64,000 nucleotides of DNA from DATFTF01 sp963825175 (GCA_963825175.1 CAWGSA010000002.1:1364001-1428000), one strand, 5' to 3'. Shown: positions 44,319 through 52,524, numbered from the stretch's first letter. Made by a program: numbers and translations. Notes: generated by a model from the letters alone, not told the origin.

Positions 44319-46043
44319 ATGAGACTGCGCGCGCTTTTCACGGTTCTCTTCGCCTTCCTCGCGGCGGCGGTGGCCCTGTCCCTGATCGTGGTCGTCGACG
44401 CGACGCTGCGCCGGGCGGTCGAGGATCGAGTGACGGAGCGGATCGAGCGCGAGCTCGACCACATGGCTCAAGACATGAGGAGCGTCGGAGCCGAAGAGCT
44501 CGACGAGCTCCTCCGGCGGTCGGCCCGGGAGCTGGTCTGCCGCATCACGCTGATCCTGCCCGACGGCAAAGTCGTCAGCGACACGGATCTTCCGCCCGTG
44601 TTGGTGTCGCAGATGGAGAACCACGCCACCCGGCCGGAGATCGTGGAAGCGCGGCGGACGGGCCGGGGCGACTCCCGGCGCTTCTCGGCGACGGAGAACG
44701 AAAATCGCTTCTACTTCGCCCGGCTGCTCTCGGACGGCCGGGTGCTCCGCCTCTCCGTGCCCGCGGGCCGCGTCGAGGAGCTGGAGAGCGGCTACCTGTG
44801 GTCCTCGCGGATCGCCATCATCGCGGCCTGCGTCCTGCTCTTCGTGATCGGAACGGCGGCGTCCCGCCGCTTTTCCGCGCCCATCGCTCGGCTGACCGAG
44901 GCGGCTTCCGCCATTGCCGCCGGCGAGTCGAGAGACCTGCCGCGGGAAGGAGGTCAGGAGGTTCAGCTCCTGGCGGCCGCCGTCCAGCGCATGAAGGACT
45001 CGCTGGCCAGCGAAGCGGCGCGGGCCGAGGCCGAGCGGCGCTTGACGGCCTTGGTCTTCGCCAAGCTCCCCGACGGCCTGGTCGTGCTCGATTCCCGTCT
45101 CCACGTCCTGGAGGCCAACGAGAGATTCGCTCAGATGATCGGAATCTCGACGCCCGTGGGAAAGGCCCTGTACGACTTGCTCCGGCATCGCTCCCTGTAC
45201 GAAGTCTTCGAGAACGCGCGGGCTGGGGGTCCGCCTTCGGAAAAGACGGTCCACCTGGCCGACGAGATCGTCTGGCAGGTCCGGGTGGTCCCGCTGCCGC
45301 CGGGCGCGCGGGCCGCGGCCGTAGGGGTGCTGCGGGACGTGACCCGCCTGGAGCGCACCGAATCGATGCGGCGCACGTTCGTCGGCGACGTTTCCCATGA
45401 GCTGCGCACGCCGATCGCCTCGATCGCGGCGGCCGCCGAGACGCTGGAGGACACGGGCCTGGACGAGTCGGAGAGGCGGGAGCTCGTGGCGCTCATCCAG
45501 CGCCAGTCGGCCCACATGAAGGAGTTGATCGACGATCTCATGGACCTGGCCCAGATCGAGAGCGGCGCCGTCGAGCTCCAGAAGGAGCTCGTCCCGGTCG
45601 TCGAGCTGCTGCGCGAGGCGGCGCTGGATCTGGCCGCCGCGGCGGTGCACCGCCGGGTCGACGTGGTGGTTTCCGGAGACGAGAGTGCGACGGCCTTTGG
45701 CGACCGGCGGCGGCTCGGCCAGGTGGTGCGCAATCTGCTCGATAACGCGATCAAGTTCTCTCCGGAGGGCCAGCCCGTTTCCTTAAGCGCGTTCCGGGAG
45801 CCGGGATTCGCCGGCTTCACCATCACGGACCAAGGGCCCGGCGTGCCGCGCTCCGAGCGGGACAAGATCTTCCAGCGCTTCTACCAGGTCGACCGCTCCC
45901 GCTCCAAGGTGCGGCCGGGCAGCGGCCTGGGGCTCTCCATCGTCAAGCACATTCTCCAGCTCCACTCCGGAACGGTGGCGGTCGAGGGAGAGCCCGGACA
46001 GGGGGGTGTCTTCGTCGTGCGCCTGCCCGCGGTTCCGAGCTGA
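44319..46043 (+). CDS. phoR: PhoR-type sensor histidine kinase
   Basis: ATG 44319 touches the repeat array and has no visible ribosome site; an upstream in-frame reading would translate the repeats (LTPHASR). The 574-residue protein has a helix at residues 3-25, a periplasmic domain to about 160, a second helix (IAIIAACVLLFVIGTAA), HAMP, and a PAS domain near 245-340. The phospho-acceptor His is near residue 360 (GDVSHELRTPIAS). ATP-binding boxes are RNLLDNAIKFSPEG, DQGPGVP and GSGLGLSIVKH. It should control PhoB. Confidence 0.9.
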   Translation: MRLRALFTVLFAFLAAAVALSLIVVVDATLRRAVEDRVTERIERELDHMAQDMRSVGAEELDELLRRSARELVCRITLILPDGKVVSDTDLPPVLVSQMENHATRPEIVEARRTGRGDSRRFSATENENRFYFARLLSDGRVLRLSVPAGRVEELESGYLWSSRIAIIAACVLLFVIGTAASRRFSAPIARLTEAASAIAAGESRDLPREGGQEVQLLAAAVQRMKDSLASEAARAEAERRLTALVFAKLPDGLVVLDSRLHVLEANERFAQMIGISTPVGKALYDLLRHRSLYEVFENARAGGPPSEKTVHLADEIVWQVRVVPLPPGARAAAVGVLRDVTRLERTESMRRTFVGDVSHELRTPIASIAAAAETLEDTGLDESERRELVALIQRQSAHMKELIDDLMDLAQIESGAVELQKELVPVVELLREAALDLAAAAVHRRVDVVVSGDESATAFGDRRRLGQVVRNLLDNAIKFSPEGQPVSLSAFREPGFAGFTITDQGPGVPRSERDKIFQRFYQVDRSRSKVRPGSGLGLSIVKHILQLHSGTVAVEGEPGQGGVFVVRLPAVPS

Positions 46044-46055
46044 TCTCCATTTCCC

Positions 46056-46073
46056 TGTCAAAACGGTGTGAAC
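46056..46073 (-). promoter_or_regulatory. candidate two-unit Pho box before DUF47-pit
   Basis: On the plus strand it reads CTGTCAA-AACG-GTGTGAA; the complement is TTCACA-N5-TTGACA with the 11-bp period seen at the other sites. A possible -10, TAGCAT, follows at 46082. It resembles the enterobacterial CTGTCAT-N4-CTGTCAT half-sites, though the second half is weak. Confidence 0.4.
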
Positions 46074-46152
46074 GTTTGCTGTAGCATTCGCCTGTCCTTC
46101 GTGCGCAAACGCTTCCCAAGACAGCGGCTCGGGGCTCAGAACGGAGAGGCCG

Positions 46153-46767
46153 ATGCTCAACTTCCTTCCCCGCGACGAGAAGTACTTCGAGCGCTTCCAT
46201 GAGATGGCCCTGCGGATCCACGAGGCGGCGAAGGCGTGGGACAAATTCTTCCGGGGCGAGTCGCCGGTCGCCACGGTGGCCGATCAGATCAAGCGGCTCG
46301 AGCACGAATGCGACGAGATCTCTCACGAGATCCTGCGCGGCATCGACCGGACGTTCATCACGCCGATCGATCGGGAGGACATCCACCGGCTCGCGGTGAG
46401 GCTCGACGACGTCATCGACCTGATCGACAGCGGGGTGCGCCGCATCGCCCTGTTCAACATCACCGAGCCGACGCCCCGTTCCCGGCGCCTGTCCCAGGTC
46501 ATCGTCGAGACGACGGCGGTGATGGTGCAAGCGGTCGCGGCCCTGCCCAAGAACAAAGGGGTCGTTGAGCACTGCATCCGCATCAAGCAGCTGGAGAACG
46601 AGGGCGACGTGGCGTACCAGGAAGCCGTGGCTTCCCTCTTTCACGAGAAGACCGAGCCCCTCGAGGTCATCAAGTGGAAGGACATCTACGAGAACATGGA
46701 AGGCTGCATCGATCAATGTGAGGCCGTGGCCCACGTTCTGGAGAGCGTGGTCTTGAAGCACTCGTGA
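46153..46767 (+). CDS. DUF47 family protein (PhoU-like Pit accessory)
   Basis: A 204-residue helical protein from ATG 46153, 6 bp after GGAG-containing sequence. Features of the family: MLNFLPRDEKYFERFHEMA, LEHECDEISHEIL, DREDIHRLAVRLDDVIDLID and WKDIYENMEGCIDQCEAVAHVLE. DUF47 proteins share the PhoU fold and usually sit beside Pit transporters, modulating them. Here pit is the next gene. The stop codon lies inside the first unit of a heptamer array. Confidence 0.92.
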   Translation: MLNFLPRDEKYFERFHEMALRIHEAAKAWDKFFRGESPVATVADQIKRLEHECDEISHEILRGIDRTFITPIDREDIHRLAVRLDDVIDLIDSGVRRIALFNITEPTPRSRRLSQVIVETTAVMVQAVAALPKNKGVVEHCIRIKQLENEGDVAYQEAVASLFHEKTEPLEVIKWKDIYENMEGCIDQCEAVAHVLESVVLKHS

Positions 46768-46860
46768 GGCGTGAGGGGTAAGGCGTAAGGCGAACGGCGG
46801 AACGGCAGTCTTGCGCTCTTCGTGCCTCGCCTCACGCCTCACGCTTTTCGCTTAACGAAT
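46765..46860 (+). repeat. paired 7-bp repeat arms between DUF47 and pit
   Basis: The left arm (46764-46794) has GTGAGGC, GTGAGGG, GTAAGGC and GTAAGGC, starting on the stop codon. The right arm (46826-46850) has CGCCTCACGCCTCACGC, followed by CGCTTAACG. A ~30-bp spacer separates them; the arms are complementary. Confidence 0.78.
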
Positions 46861-46863
46861 CGT

Positions 46864-47895
46864 ATGACCTACGTCCTCGTCATCATCGCGATCGCTCTGG
46901 TTTTCGACTTCATCAACGGGATGCACGATTCGGCCAACTCGATCGCGACGGTCGTGTCGACGCGGGTCCTGACGCCGTTGATGGCCGTGTTCTGGGCGGC
47001 GTTCTTCAATTTCGTGGCGGCGTTCACGTTCGGAACGGCCGTGGCCAAGACGATGGGAACGGGCCTCATCGACGTCGGCGTGGTGAACTCCAACGTCGTC
47101 CTGGGAGGATTGATCGGCGCCATCGCCTGGAACCTCATCACGTGGTACTTCGGCATCCCTTCTTCCTCCTCGCACGCCTTGATCGGCGGGTACGCCGGAG
47201 CGGCGGTGGCCCGGGTGGGCGTGCGCGCGATCATTCCCGGCATGGCGTGGGTCAAGACGCTCTCGTTCATCGTCCTCTCGCCGGTCATCGGCATGGTGTT
47301 CGGTTTCGGGCTGATGGTCGGCGTCTCCTGGACGTTCCGCCGGGTTCCGTACGGCGCGGTGGACCGCTGGTTCCGACGGGCGCAGTTGGGGTCGGCGGCG
47401 TTCTTCTCGCTCTCGCACGGCACCAACGACGCCCAGAAGACGATGGGGATCATCGCCGGGCTGCTGGTCGCCAACCAGAAGCTGTTCGCCGAGCCGGGCT
47501 CCCGGCTCCACTTCATGTATTTGCCCCGCCTGCAGGAGGTGCCGATCTGGATCATCCTCTCGGCGCACGCCGCGATCGGGCTGGGAACGCTGACCGGCGG
47601 CTGGCGCATCGTGCGCACCATGGGGACCCGCATCACCAAGTTGAAGCCGTTCTCCGGGTTCTGCGCCGAGACCGGCGGCGCCGCCACGGTGCTCCTGGCG
47701 TCGATCTGGGGCATTCCCGTCTCGACCACGCACACGATTACCGGGTCGGTCATCGGAGTGGGCGCCACACAGCGGTTCTCGGCGGTCCGCTGGGGGGTCG
47801 CCGAGCGGATCGTCTATGCCTGGATTCTCACGATCCCGATGGCCGGGGCGATCGGCGCCATCGGCTACGGCATTCTCTCGGCCGTCAGGCCATAG
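46864..47895 (+). CDS. pit: low-affinity inorganic phosphate transporter Pit
   Basis: ATG 46864 gives 343 residues; an earlier in-frame start would translate the repeat array. The PF01384 duplicated motifs are present: FDFINGMHDSANSIATVVSTRVL near residue 14 and SLSHGTNDAQKTMGIIA near residue 182. GIPSSSSHALIGGYAG and GIPVSTTHTITGSVIGVGA are the paired signature loops. About ten membrane helices are predicted. It imports metal-phosphate with protons or sodium, complementing the high-affinity Pst system. Confidence 0.96.
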   Translation: MTYVLVIIAIALVFDFINGMHDSANSIATVVSTRVLTPLMAVFWAAFFNFVAAFTFGTAVAKTMGTGLIDVGVVNSNVVLGGLIGAIAWNLITWYFGIPSSSSHALIGGYAGAAVARVGVRAIIPGMAWVKTLSFIVLSPVIGMVFGFGLMVGVSWTFRRVPYGAVDRWFRRAQLGSAAFFSLSHGTNDAQKTMGIIAGLLVANQKLFAEPGSRLHFMYLPRLQEVPIWIILSAHAAIGLGTLTGGWRIVRTMGTRITKLKPFSGFCAETGGAATVLLASIWGIPVSTTHTITGSVIGVGATQRFSAVRWGVAERIVYAWILTIPMAGAIGAIGYGILSAVRP

Positions 47896-47965
47896 GCCCG
47901 GCCCGATGGATCCGCCCCTGGCCGGGGCTCCGTATTAGGATTCGGAGCAAACGAAAGGATTCAAC

Positions 47966-48695
47966 GTGCGAAGACGCTTGGCGGTTGCCCTCCTGTTCTC
48001 TCTTCTCGGCGCGCCGGTCTGGGCCGCGACCCAGCCCGACACCGCTCCCTTCGACGCGGTGCTGGCGGCGCGCGCCCGAAACGGCGGCTACGACTACCGC
48101 GGGACGACGGGCGAGGAGCGCAAGCGGCTCGCCGCGTTACCTCGCGAGCCTGGCCGACGCCAAGCCCGCGGACATGGCGCCGGACGAGCGCAAGGCGTTC
48201 TACATCAACGCCTACAACGTCATCGCGATCGAGACGCTCCTGGACCATCCCGGCAAGAAGATCATCGACATCGATGGAGCGTTCAAGACGATCCCGCACA
48301 AGGTGGGCGGCGAAACGCTCACGCTCGACGGAATCGAGAACAAGCTGCGGGAAGCCAGGGACGCGCGCATCCATTTCGCGATCGTCTGCGCCTCGAAGTC
48401 CTGCCCTCCTCTGGCGGGGAAAGCGTACCGGGCCGAGGGCCTGTCGGCGGCGCTCGATCGGCAGGGGCGTTCGTTCGTCAACGATCCGTCCAAGAACCGG
48501 ATCGACAAGGCCAAGGGGCCGATCGCCTTGTCGATGATCTTCAACTGGAATCGCAAGGAGTTCGAGCGCGACGGCGGGACTCTTTTGAAGGCGGTCGCGC
48601 GATTCGTGAATGACCCGGCGACGGCGTCCTCGATCGCGTTGTCTGCGACGGAGCCGACGTTCCTGGAATACGACTGGTCGCCGAATCAGCCCTGA
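47966..48695 (+). pseudogene. frameshifted DUF547 protein
   Basis: GTG 47966 (after AAAGG) starts a signal peptide (LAVALLFSLLGAPVWA) and TAPFDAVLAARARNGGYDYRG. Near 48137 the frame must change to continue RYLASLADAKPADMAPDERKAFYINAYNVIAIETLL, the DUF547 core. That second frame runs to TGA 48693-48695 with HFAIVCASKSCPPL and FNWNRKEFERDGGTL. Removing one T from the TT at 48137-48138 joins the halves exactly. It is a one-base insertion or a sequencing error. DUF547 proteins are of unknown function, and the conserved Cys is retained. Confidence 0.75.
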
Positions 48696-48697
48696 CC

Positions 48698-48777
48698 GGG
48701 GCGTAAGGCGGAAGGCGGAAGGCGTGCCTGACTCTCTCCGGTTCGCCTCACGCCTCACTCGTCACGCCTTACGCCGC
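48698..48777 (+). repeat. paired 7-bp repeat arms after the DUF547 gene
   Basis: The left arm carries CGTAAGG, CGGAAGG, CGGAAGG and CGTGCC units. The right arm (48743-48775) has GCCTCAC, GCCTCAC, TCGTCAC and GCCTTAC. The outermost units GGCGTAAGGC and GCCTTACGCC are exact complements, so variants in one arm are matched in the other. Confidence 0.75.
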
Positions 48778-48806
48778 GCAAAAAGAAGGCCCCTCTCGCG
48801 AAGGGC
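48778..48806 (-). terminator. minus-strand terminator-like hairpin
   Basis: On the minus strand GGCCC and GGGCC pair around the loop, followed by TTCTTTTTGC. No minus-strand gene ends here. It could close a small RNA read from the right. Confidence 0.5.
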
Positions 48807-48822
48807 CGAAGGAGGAGATCAG

Positions 48823-48864
48823 GTGCGTTTGTCTGATATACGGACCGGGTGCTTCTTCCGTTGA
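48823..48864 (+). CDS. possible 13-residue leader peptide with strong ribosome site
   Basis: AAGGAGG at 48809-48815 lies 7 bp before GTG 48823, which opens a 13-codon frame (MRLSDIRTGCFFR) ending at TGA 48862-48864. The ribosome site is one of the best in the window. The frame is followed by a heptamer array and the methyltransferase gene. The same bases could instead belong to a minus-strand small RNA. No conservation evidence is available. Confidence 0.3.
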   Translation: MRLSDIRTGCFFR

Positions 48865-48869
48865 GGGCT

Positions 48870-48908
48870 TTCGTTTCGCCTCACGCCTCACGCCTTACGC
48901 CTCACGTC
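48870..48908 (+). repeat. 7-bp repeat array (GCCTCAC word) before the rRNA methyltransferase
   Basis: CGCCTCA, CGCCTCA, CGCCTTA and CGCCTCA lie in 7-bp register, then CGTCCTCCC and the GTG start at 48914. No ribosome site is visible between the array and the start. Confidence 0.75.
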
Positions 48909-48913
48909 CTCCC

Positions 48914-50107
48914 GTGATCCGCCTCACATTGAAGCCCGGACGCGACGAATCGGTGCGTCGCCGTCATCCCTGGCTGTTCTCCGGCGCGGTGGGGCAAGCG
49001 CGCGGAGACGGCTCGGACGGCAGGGCCGAGGTCTTTGACGCGGCCGGTCGGCTGCTGGCGCGGGGCGCCTACTCGCCGGATTCCCAGATCGTGGCGCGGC
49101 TCTGGACGTTCGAGGACCGCGAGATCGATGGCCCGCTCTTTCGGTCGCGGTTCCGGCAGGCCCGGGCTCTGCGGGAACGGGTCCTTCCCTCCGGCACGAC
49201 CGGGTACCGTTGGGTCAACTCGGAGGGAGATCTCTGCCCGGGCGTGGTGGTCGATCGCTACGGGGACGTCGCCGTCCTGGAGCTTCTGACCGGAGGCACG
49301 CGGAGATGGGAAGACGAGCTGGCCGAGGCCGCCCGCGAGGTGTTCGCGCCGGGGCGGCTCCTGGTGCGGTCGAGCGCCGCGGAACACGACCGGGCTTCGC
49401 CCGCGAGGCGTGAGGCCGCGCCGCCGGCGACCCCGGAGGTCCGGATCCCCGATCCGGTGCCCTTCACCGAAAACAATATACAACTTGTTGCGGACGTGGC
49501 CGCCGGTCAGAAGACCGGATTCTTCCTGGACCAGCGCGAGAATCGGGCCCGCGCGGCCGCCATTGCCTCGGGACGGACCGTCCTGAATCTCTTTTCCTAT
49601 TCGGGTGCCTTCTCCGCGGCGGCGCTTCGGGGAGGGGCGCGCCGCGCGGTGGACGTCGACGCGTCCGAGCCCGCCCTGGCTCTGGCCCGCCAGATCCGGG
49701 CCCGCAACGGACTACCGGCAGGTCCCGAGGACTTCGTCCGCGCCGACGTCTTCGAAGACCTGCGCCGGCGGTGCGAGGCGCAAGAGGAATGGGACATCGT
49801 GATCTGCGATCCGCCTCCCTTCGCTCGAAAGCGCGCCGACGTCGAGCGGGCGGCTCGCGGCTACAAGGACGTGAACCGCCTGGCGATGAAGCTCGTCGCA
49901 CCGGGCGGGTGGCTCCTGACCTGCAGCTGCTCCGGCCTGGTGGACGCGTCGCTGTTTCAGAAGATCGTCTTCGCGGCGAGTCTCGACGCGGGCCGTTCCT
50001 TCACCCTCGTGGCCCGGCAGGGAGCCGGCGCCGATCATCCGGTGTCTCTCGATTGCCCCGAGGGGGAGTACCTGAAGGGACTGTGGCTGGTTCGGCAGGG
50101 AGAGTGA
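48914..50107 (+). CDS. class I rRNA large-subunit cytosine-C5 methyltransferase (RlmI-like)
   Basis: A 397-residue protein from GTG 48914. An N-terminal PUA-like domain (LKPGRDESVRRRHPWLFSGAV) is followed by an EEHEE-type region and a SAM-dependent domain. Motifs include FFLDQRENR, VLNLFSYSGAFSAAALRGGA, DICDPPPF-type (IVICDPPPFAR) and SCSGLVD, where the cysteine acts as in RlmI. A linker near residues 155-175 (ASPARREAAPP) is encoded partly by a GCGAGGC-GTGAGGC heptamer pair at 49403-49416, as if the repeat had invaded the gene. Confidence 0.85.
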   Translation: MIRLTLKPGRDESVRRRHPWLFSGAVGQARGDGSDGRAEVFDAAGRLLARGAYSPDSQIVARLWTFEDREIDGPLFRSRFRQARALRERVLPSGTTGYRWVNSEGDLCPGVVVDRYGDVAVLELLTGGTRRWEDELAEAAREVFAPGRLLVRSSAAEHDRASPARREAAPPATPEVRIPDPVPFTENNIQLVADVAAGQKTGFFLDQRENRARAAAIASGRTVLNLFSYSGAFSAAALRGGARRAVDVDASEPALALARQIRARNGLPAGPEDFVRADVFEDLRRRCEAQEEWDIVICDPPPFARKRADVERAARGYKDVNRLAMKLVAPGGWLLTCSCSGLVDASLFQKIVFAASLDAGRSFTLVARQGAGADHPVSLDCPEGEYLKGLWLVRQGE

Positions 50108-50109
50108 GG

Positions 50110-50146
50110 AATTTGTGATTTGCGATTTGTGATTTGCGATTTGGAA
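50110..50146 (+). repeat. 7-bp repeat array (GATTTGY word)
   Basis: TTTGTGA, TTTGCGA, TTTGTGA and TTTGCGA units follow in strict 7-bp register between the methyltransferase stop and the next ribosome site. Its AT content differs sharply from the flanking genes. The word is unrelated to GTGAGGC but the period is the same. Confidence 0.8.
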
Positions 50147-50154
50147 AGGCTCCG

Positions 50155-51270
50155 GTGCGGATAGCCATCCTCGGGCCGGCGCCGCCGGACCGCGGCGGGA
50201 TTGCCCACGAGACCGCCCATCTGGCCGAGGAGCTCTCGCGGCTGGCGCCGGTCGACTACCTGACGTTCTCGCGGCCCTATCCCCGTTGGCTCGATCCGCG
50301 CCGATTCGCGCTCGATCCGCGCCTGTCGCCGGCCCGGGCTACCCCGGTCCTCGACTACCTTTCCCCACGCTCGTGGCGGCGGACTGCGGAGAGAGCGCGG
50401 GGGTTTGGTGCGCGAACGCTCATCGTCCCGTGGTGGACGTCCTTCTGGGGGCTGCCGGTCCGCGCCGTCTTCCGGAGGCTGGCGCGGATCGCGCCGCAGA
50501 TGCGGCGGATCCTGCTGTGCCACAACCTGGAGGACCACGAAGCCGGAGCGGTCCAGCGATTCCTGTCGCTCGGCCCGTTCGCGACCGCGGACGCGTTCAT
50601 CGCCCACAACGCGGCGAACCGGGACGAGCTCGAGCGCCGCTTCCCGCGCCGTCCGGCCGTGGCCATCCCTCTGCCGGCCCTCGCGCCGGAGGCCGGTCGG
50701 GACGAGGCGCGGCGGGAGCTGGGCGTCGAAGGCCGTCTCGTTCTGTTCCTCGGGTTGGTGCGCCGCTACAAGGGGGTCGACCTCCTGCTGGAAGCGGCGC
50801 CGCGCATCGTCGCCGAAACCGGCGCCTCGATCGCGATCGTGGGGGAAGTCTTCGAGGACGCCGGCCCGGTGCGGGCCCTGTGGGAGTCGAGCCCGGCGCG
50901 GGCGCGGATCCTGTGGAAAGACGAATACGTCTCGGAGAGACAGATGGCGCTGTGGCTCGCGGCGTGCGACGTGCTGGCGCTTCCGTACCGGAGGATCTCC
51001 TCGAGCGCGATCGCCGCCCGCGGCATCGGAGCGCGCCGTCCTCTGGCCGCGGCGGCGGTGGGAGGTCTCGCGGAGGTCGTTCGTCCCGGCGTGACGGGAG
51101 AGGTCTTCCCGGCCGGCGATGCGGGAGGGTTGGCCGACGCCGTCGCCCGGATCTTTGCGAGCGGCGTCGAATCCTACCGGCCTGGGCTCGAGCAAGCCGC
51201 TCACGAAATGGCATGGCCGCGATACGCCGAGAGAATCCTGGAGTTCCTCACGTCCCTCCTACCGGTTTAG
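50155..51270 (+). CDS. GT4-family glycosyltransferase
   Basis: GTG 50155 follows GGAAAGG by about 5 bp (371 residues); TTG 50134 would start inside the repeat. It begins RIAILGPAPPDRGGIAHETAHLAEEL, a GT-B N-domain. The C-domain has LVLFLGLVRRYKGVDLLLEAAP, the donor-binding loop AIAARGIGARRPLAAAAVGGLAEVVRPGVTG and a CDVLALPYR strand. It would transfer an NDP-sugar to an unknown acceptor. No polysaccharide cluster surrounds it. Confidence 0.83.
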   Translation: MRIAILGPAPPDRGGIAHETAHLAEELSRLAPVDYLTFSRPYPRWLDPRRFALDPRLSPARATPVLDYLSPRSWRRTAERARGFGARTLIVPWWTSFWGLPVRAVFRRLARIAPQMRRILLCHNLEDHEAGAVQRFLSLGPFATADAFIAHNAANRDELERRFPRRPAVAIPLPALAPEAGRDEARRELGVEGRLVLFLGLVRRYKGVDLLLEAAPRIVAETGASIAIVGEVFEDAGPVRALWESSPARARILWKDEYVSERQMALWLAACDVLALPYRRISSSAIAARGIGARRPLAAAAVGGLAEVVRPGVTGEVFPAGDAGGLADAVARIFASGVESYRPGLEQAAHEMAWPRYAERILEFLTSLLPV

Positions 51271-51272
51271 CT

Positions 51273-51336
51273 TCGCCTCACGCCTCACGCCTCACGCCTC
51301 ACGCCTCACGCCTCACGCGTCTCGCCTCACGCCCGG
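51273..51336 (+). repeat. longest 7-bp repeat array (GCCTCAC word), before acyl-CoA dehydrogenase
   Basis: About eight units of CGCCTCA run from 51275, nearly perfect, with one CGTCTCG variant, ending CCCGG. All are in one orientation; no GTGAGGC arm is present. It fills the gap between the glycosyltransferase stop and a TATACT box. Confidence 0.85.
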
Positions 51337-51342
51337 TATACT
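51337..51342 (+). promoter_or_regulatory. TATACT -10 box 10 bp before the dehydrogenase start
   Basis: TATACT directly follows the heptamer array and precedes ATG 51352 by 9 bp. Transcription would begin at or next to the start codon, giving a leaderless message. No -35 is visible because the array occupies that position. Confidence 0.4.
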
Positions 51343-51351
51343 CCGCGTCCG

Positions 51352-52524
51352 ATGGATTTCGACCTGACCGAGGACCAGCAGCTTCTCCGGACCGCGGTCC
51401 GCGAGTTCGCCGAGCAGTCGGTGCGGCCCCGCGCCGCCGCCATCGACCAGAGCGGCGAGTTTCCCAAGGACCTCTTCCGGGAGGCGGGCAAACTGGGGCT
51501 GGCCGGCGTCTCGGTTCCCGCGGCCTATGGCGGCTCCGAAATGGACGTCGTTTCCTACAGCATCGTCATCGAGGAGATCTCACGGGCCTGCGCCAACATG
51601 GGCGTGATCCTGTCGGTCAACAACTCGCTGGTGTGCGATCCGATCGAGAAATTCGGCAACCCGCAGCAGAAGGAGAAGTTTCTGACGCCGCTCGCCCGGG
51701 GCGAGTTGCTCGGCTGCTTCGCCTTGACGGAGCCCAACGCCGGCTCGGACGCGGCCAACCAGCAGACGCGGGCCGTCCGCGACGGCGACGTCTACCGCCT
51801 GAGCGGCCAGAAAGTCTTCATCACGTGCGGGCAGGCCGCCGATCTCTGCGTCCTGTTCGCGATGACCAGTCCGGAAAAGAAGGCCCGCGGCATTTCCGCG
51901 TTCATCGTGGACGCGGAGACTCCCGGATTCGACCGCTCCCGCCACCAGGTCAAGCTCGGAGTGAACGCCTCGGGAACCGTCGAGATCTTCCTGTCGGACG
52001 TGCGGGTGCCGGCGGAGAATCTCCTGGGCCGTGAGGGAGACGGCTTCAAGATCGCCATGGCCACGCTCGACGGCGGACGCATCGGAATCGCGGCGCAAGC
52101 CATCGGCATCGCCCAGGAGGCGTACGAGGCCGCGGTCCGCTACGCGCAGGAAAGGCGGGCGTTCGGCCGGTCCATCTCCGACTTCCAGGTCATCCGCTTC
52201 TACCTGGCGGACATGGCGACGGAAATCGACGCCGCGCGGCTCCTGACACGCCGGGCCGCGGCGGCCAAGGACCGGGCCCGCGCCGGCCAGGGACGTTTCG
52301 GTCAGGAGGCCGCGATCGCGAAGCTGTTCGCGGCGGAGATGGCGCAGCGGGTGACGACCAAGGCTCTCCAGATCCACGGAGGCTACGGATACACGAAGGA
52401 GTATCCGGTGGAGCGCAATTTTCGCGACGCCCGCATCACCGAGATCTACGAGGGAACCAGCGAAATCCACCGGCTGATCATCGCCCGGGAGATTTTCAAG
52501 GACATGGGAGTGACCGTCGGATGA
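51352..52524 (+). CDS. acyl-CoA dehydrogenase (short-chain type)
   Basis: A 390-residue protein from ATG 51352, no ribosome site visible. FAD and substrate motifs are LGCFALTEPNAGSDAANQQTRA, the FITCGQAAD strand, and IQIHGGYGYTKEYPVERNFRDARI-like sequence. The catalytic Glu is in IYEGTSEIHRLIIAREI near the C-terminus, as in butyryl- and glutaryl-type enzymes. It oxidises acyl-CoA to the 2-enoyl form with electrons going to ETF. A paralogue lies at 53338. Confidence 0.94.
   Translation: MDFDLTEDQQLLRTAVREFAEQSVRPRAAAIDQSGEFPKDLFREAGKLGLAGVSVPAAYGGSEMDVVSYSIVIEEISRACANMGVILSVNNSLVCDPIEKFGNPQQKEKFLTPLARGELLGCFALTEPNAGSDAANQQTRAVRDGDVYRLSGQKVFITCGQAADLCVLFAMTSPEKKARGISAFIVDAETPGFDRSRHQVKLGVNASGTVEIFLSDVRVPAENLLGREGDGFKIAMATLDGGRIGIAAQAIGIAQEAYEAAVRYAQERRAFGRSISDFQVIRFYLADMATEIDAARLLTRRAAAAKDRARAGQGRFGQEAAIAKLFAAEMAQRVTTKALQIHGGYGYTKEYPVERNFRDARITEIYEGTSEIHRLIIAREIFKDMGVTVG

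Noticed and set aside
48130..48145. Programmed frameshift in the DUF547 gene
   Set aside because: No slippery heptamer or downstream stimulatory structure is visible; an indel is simpler.
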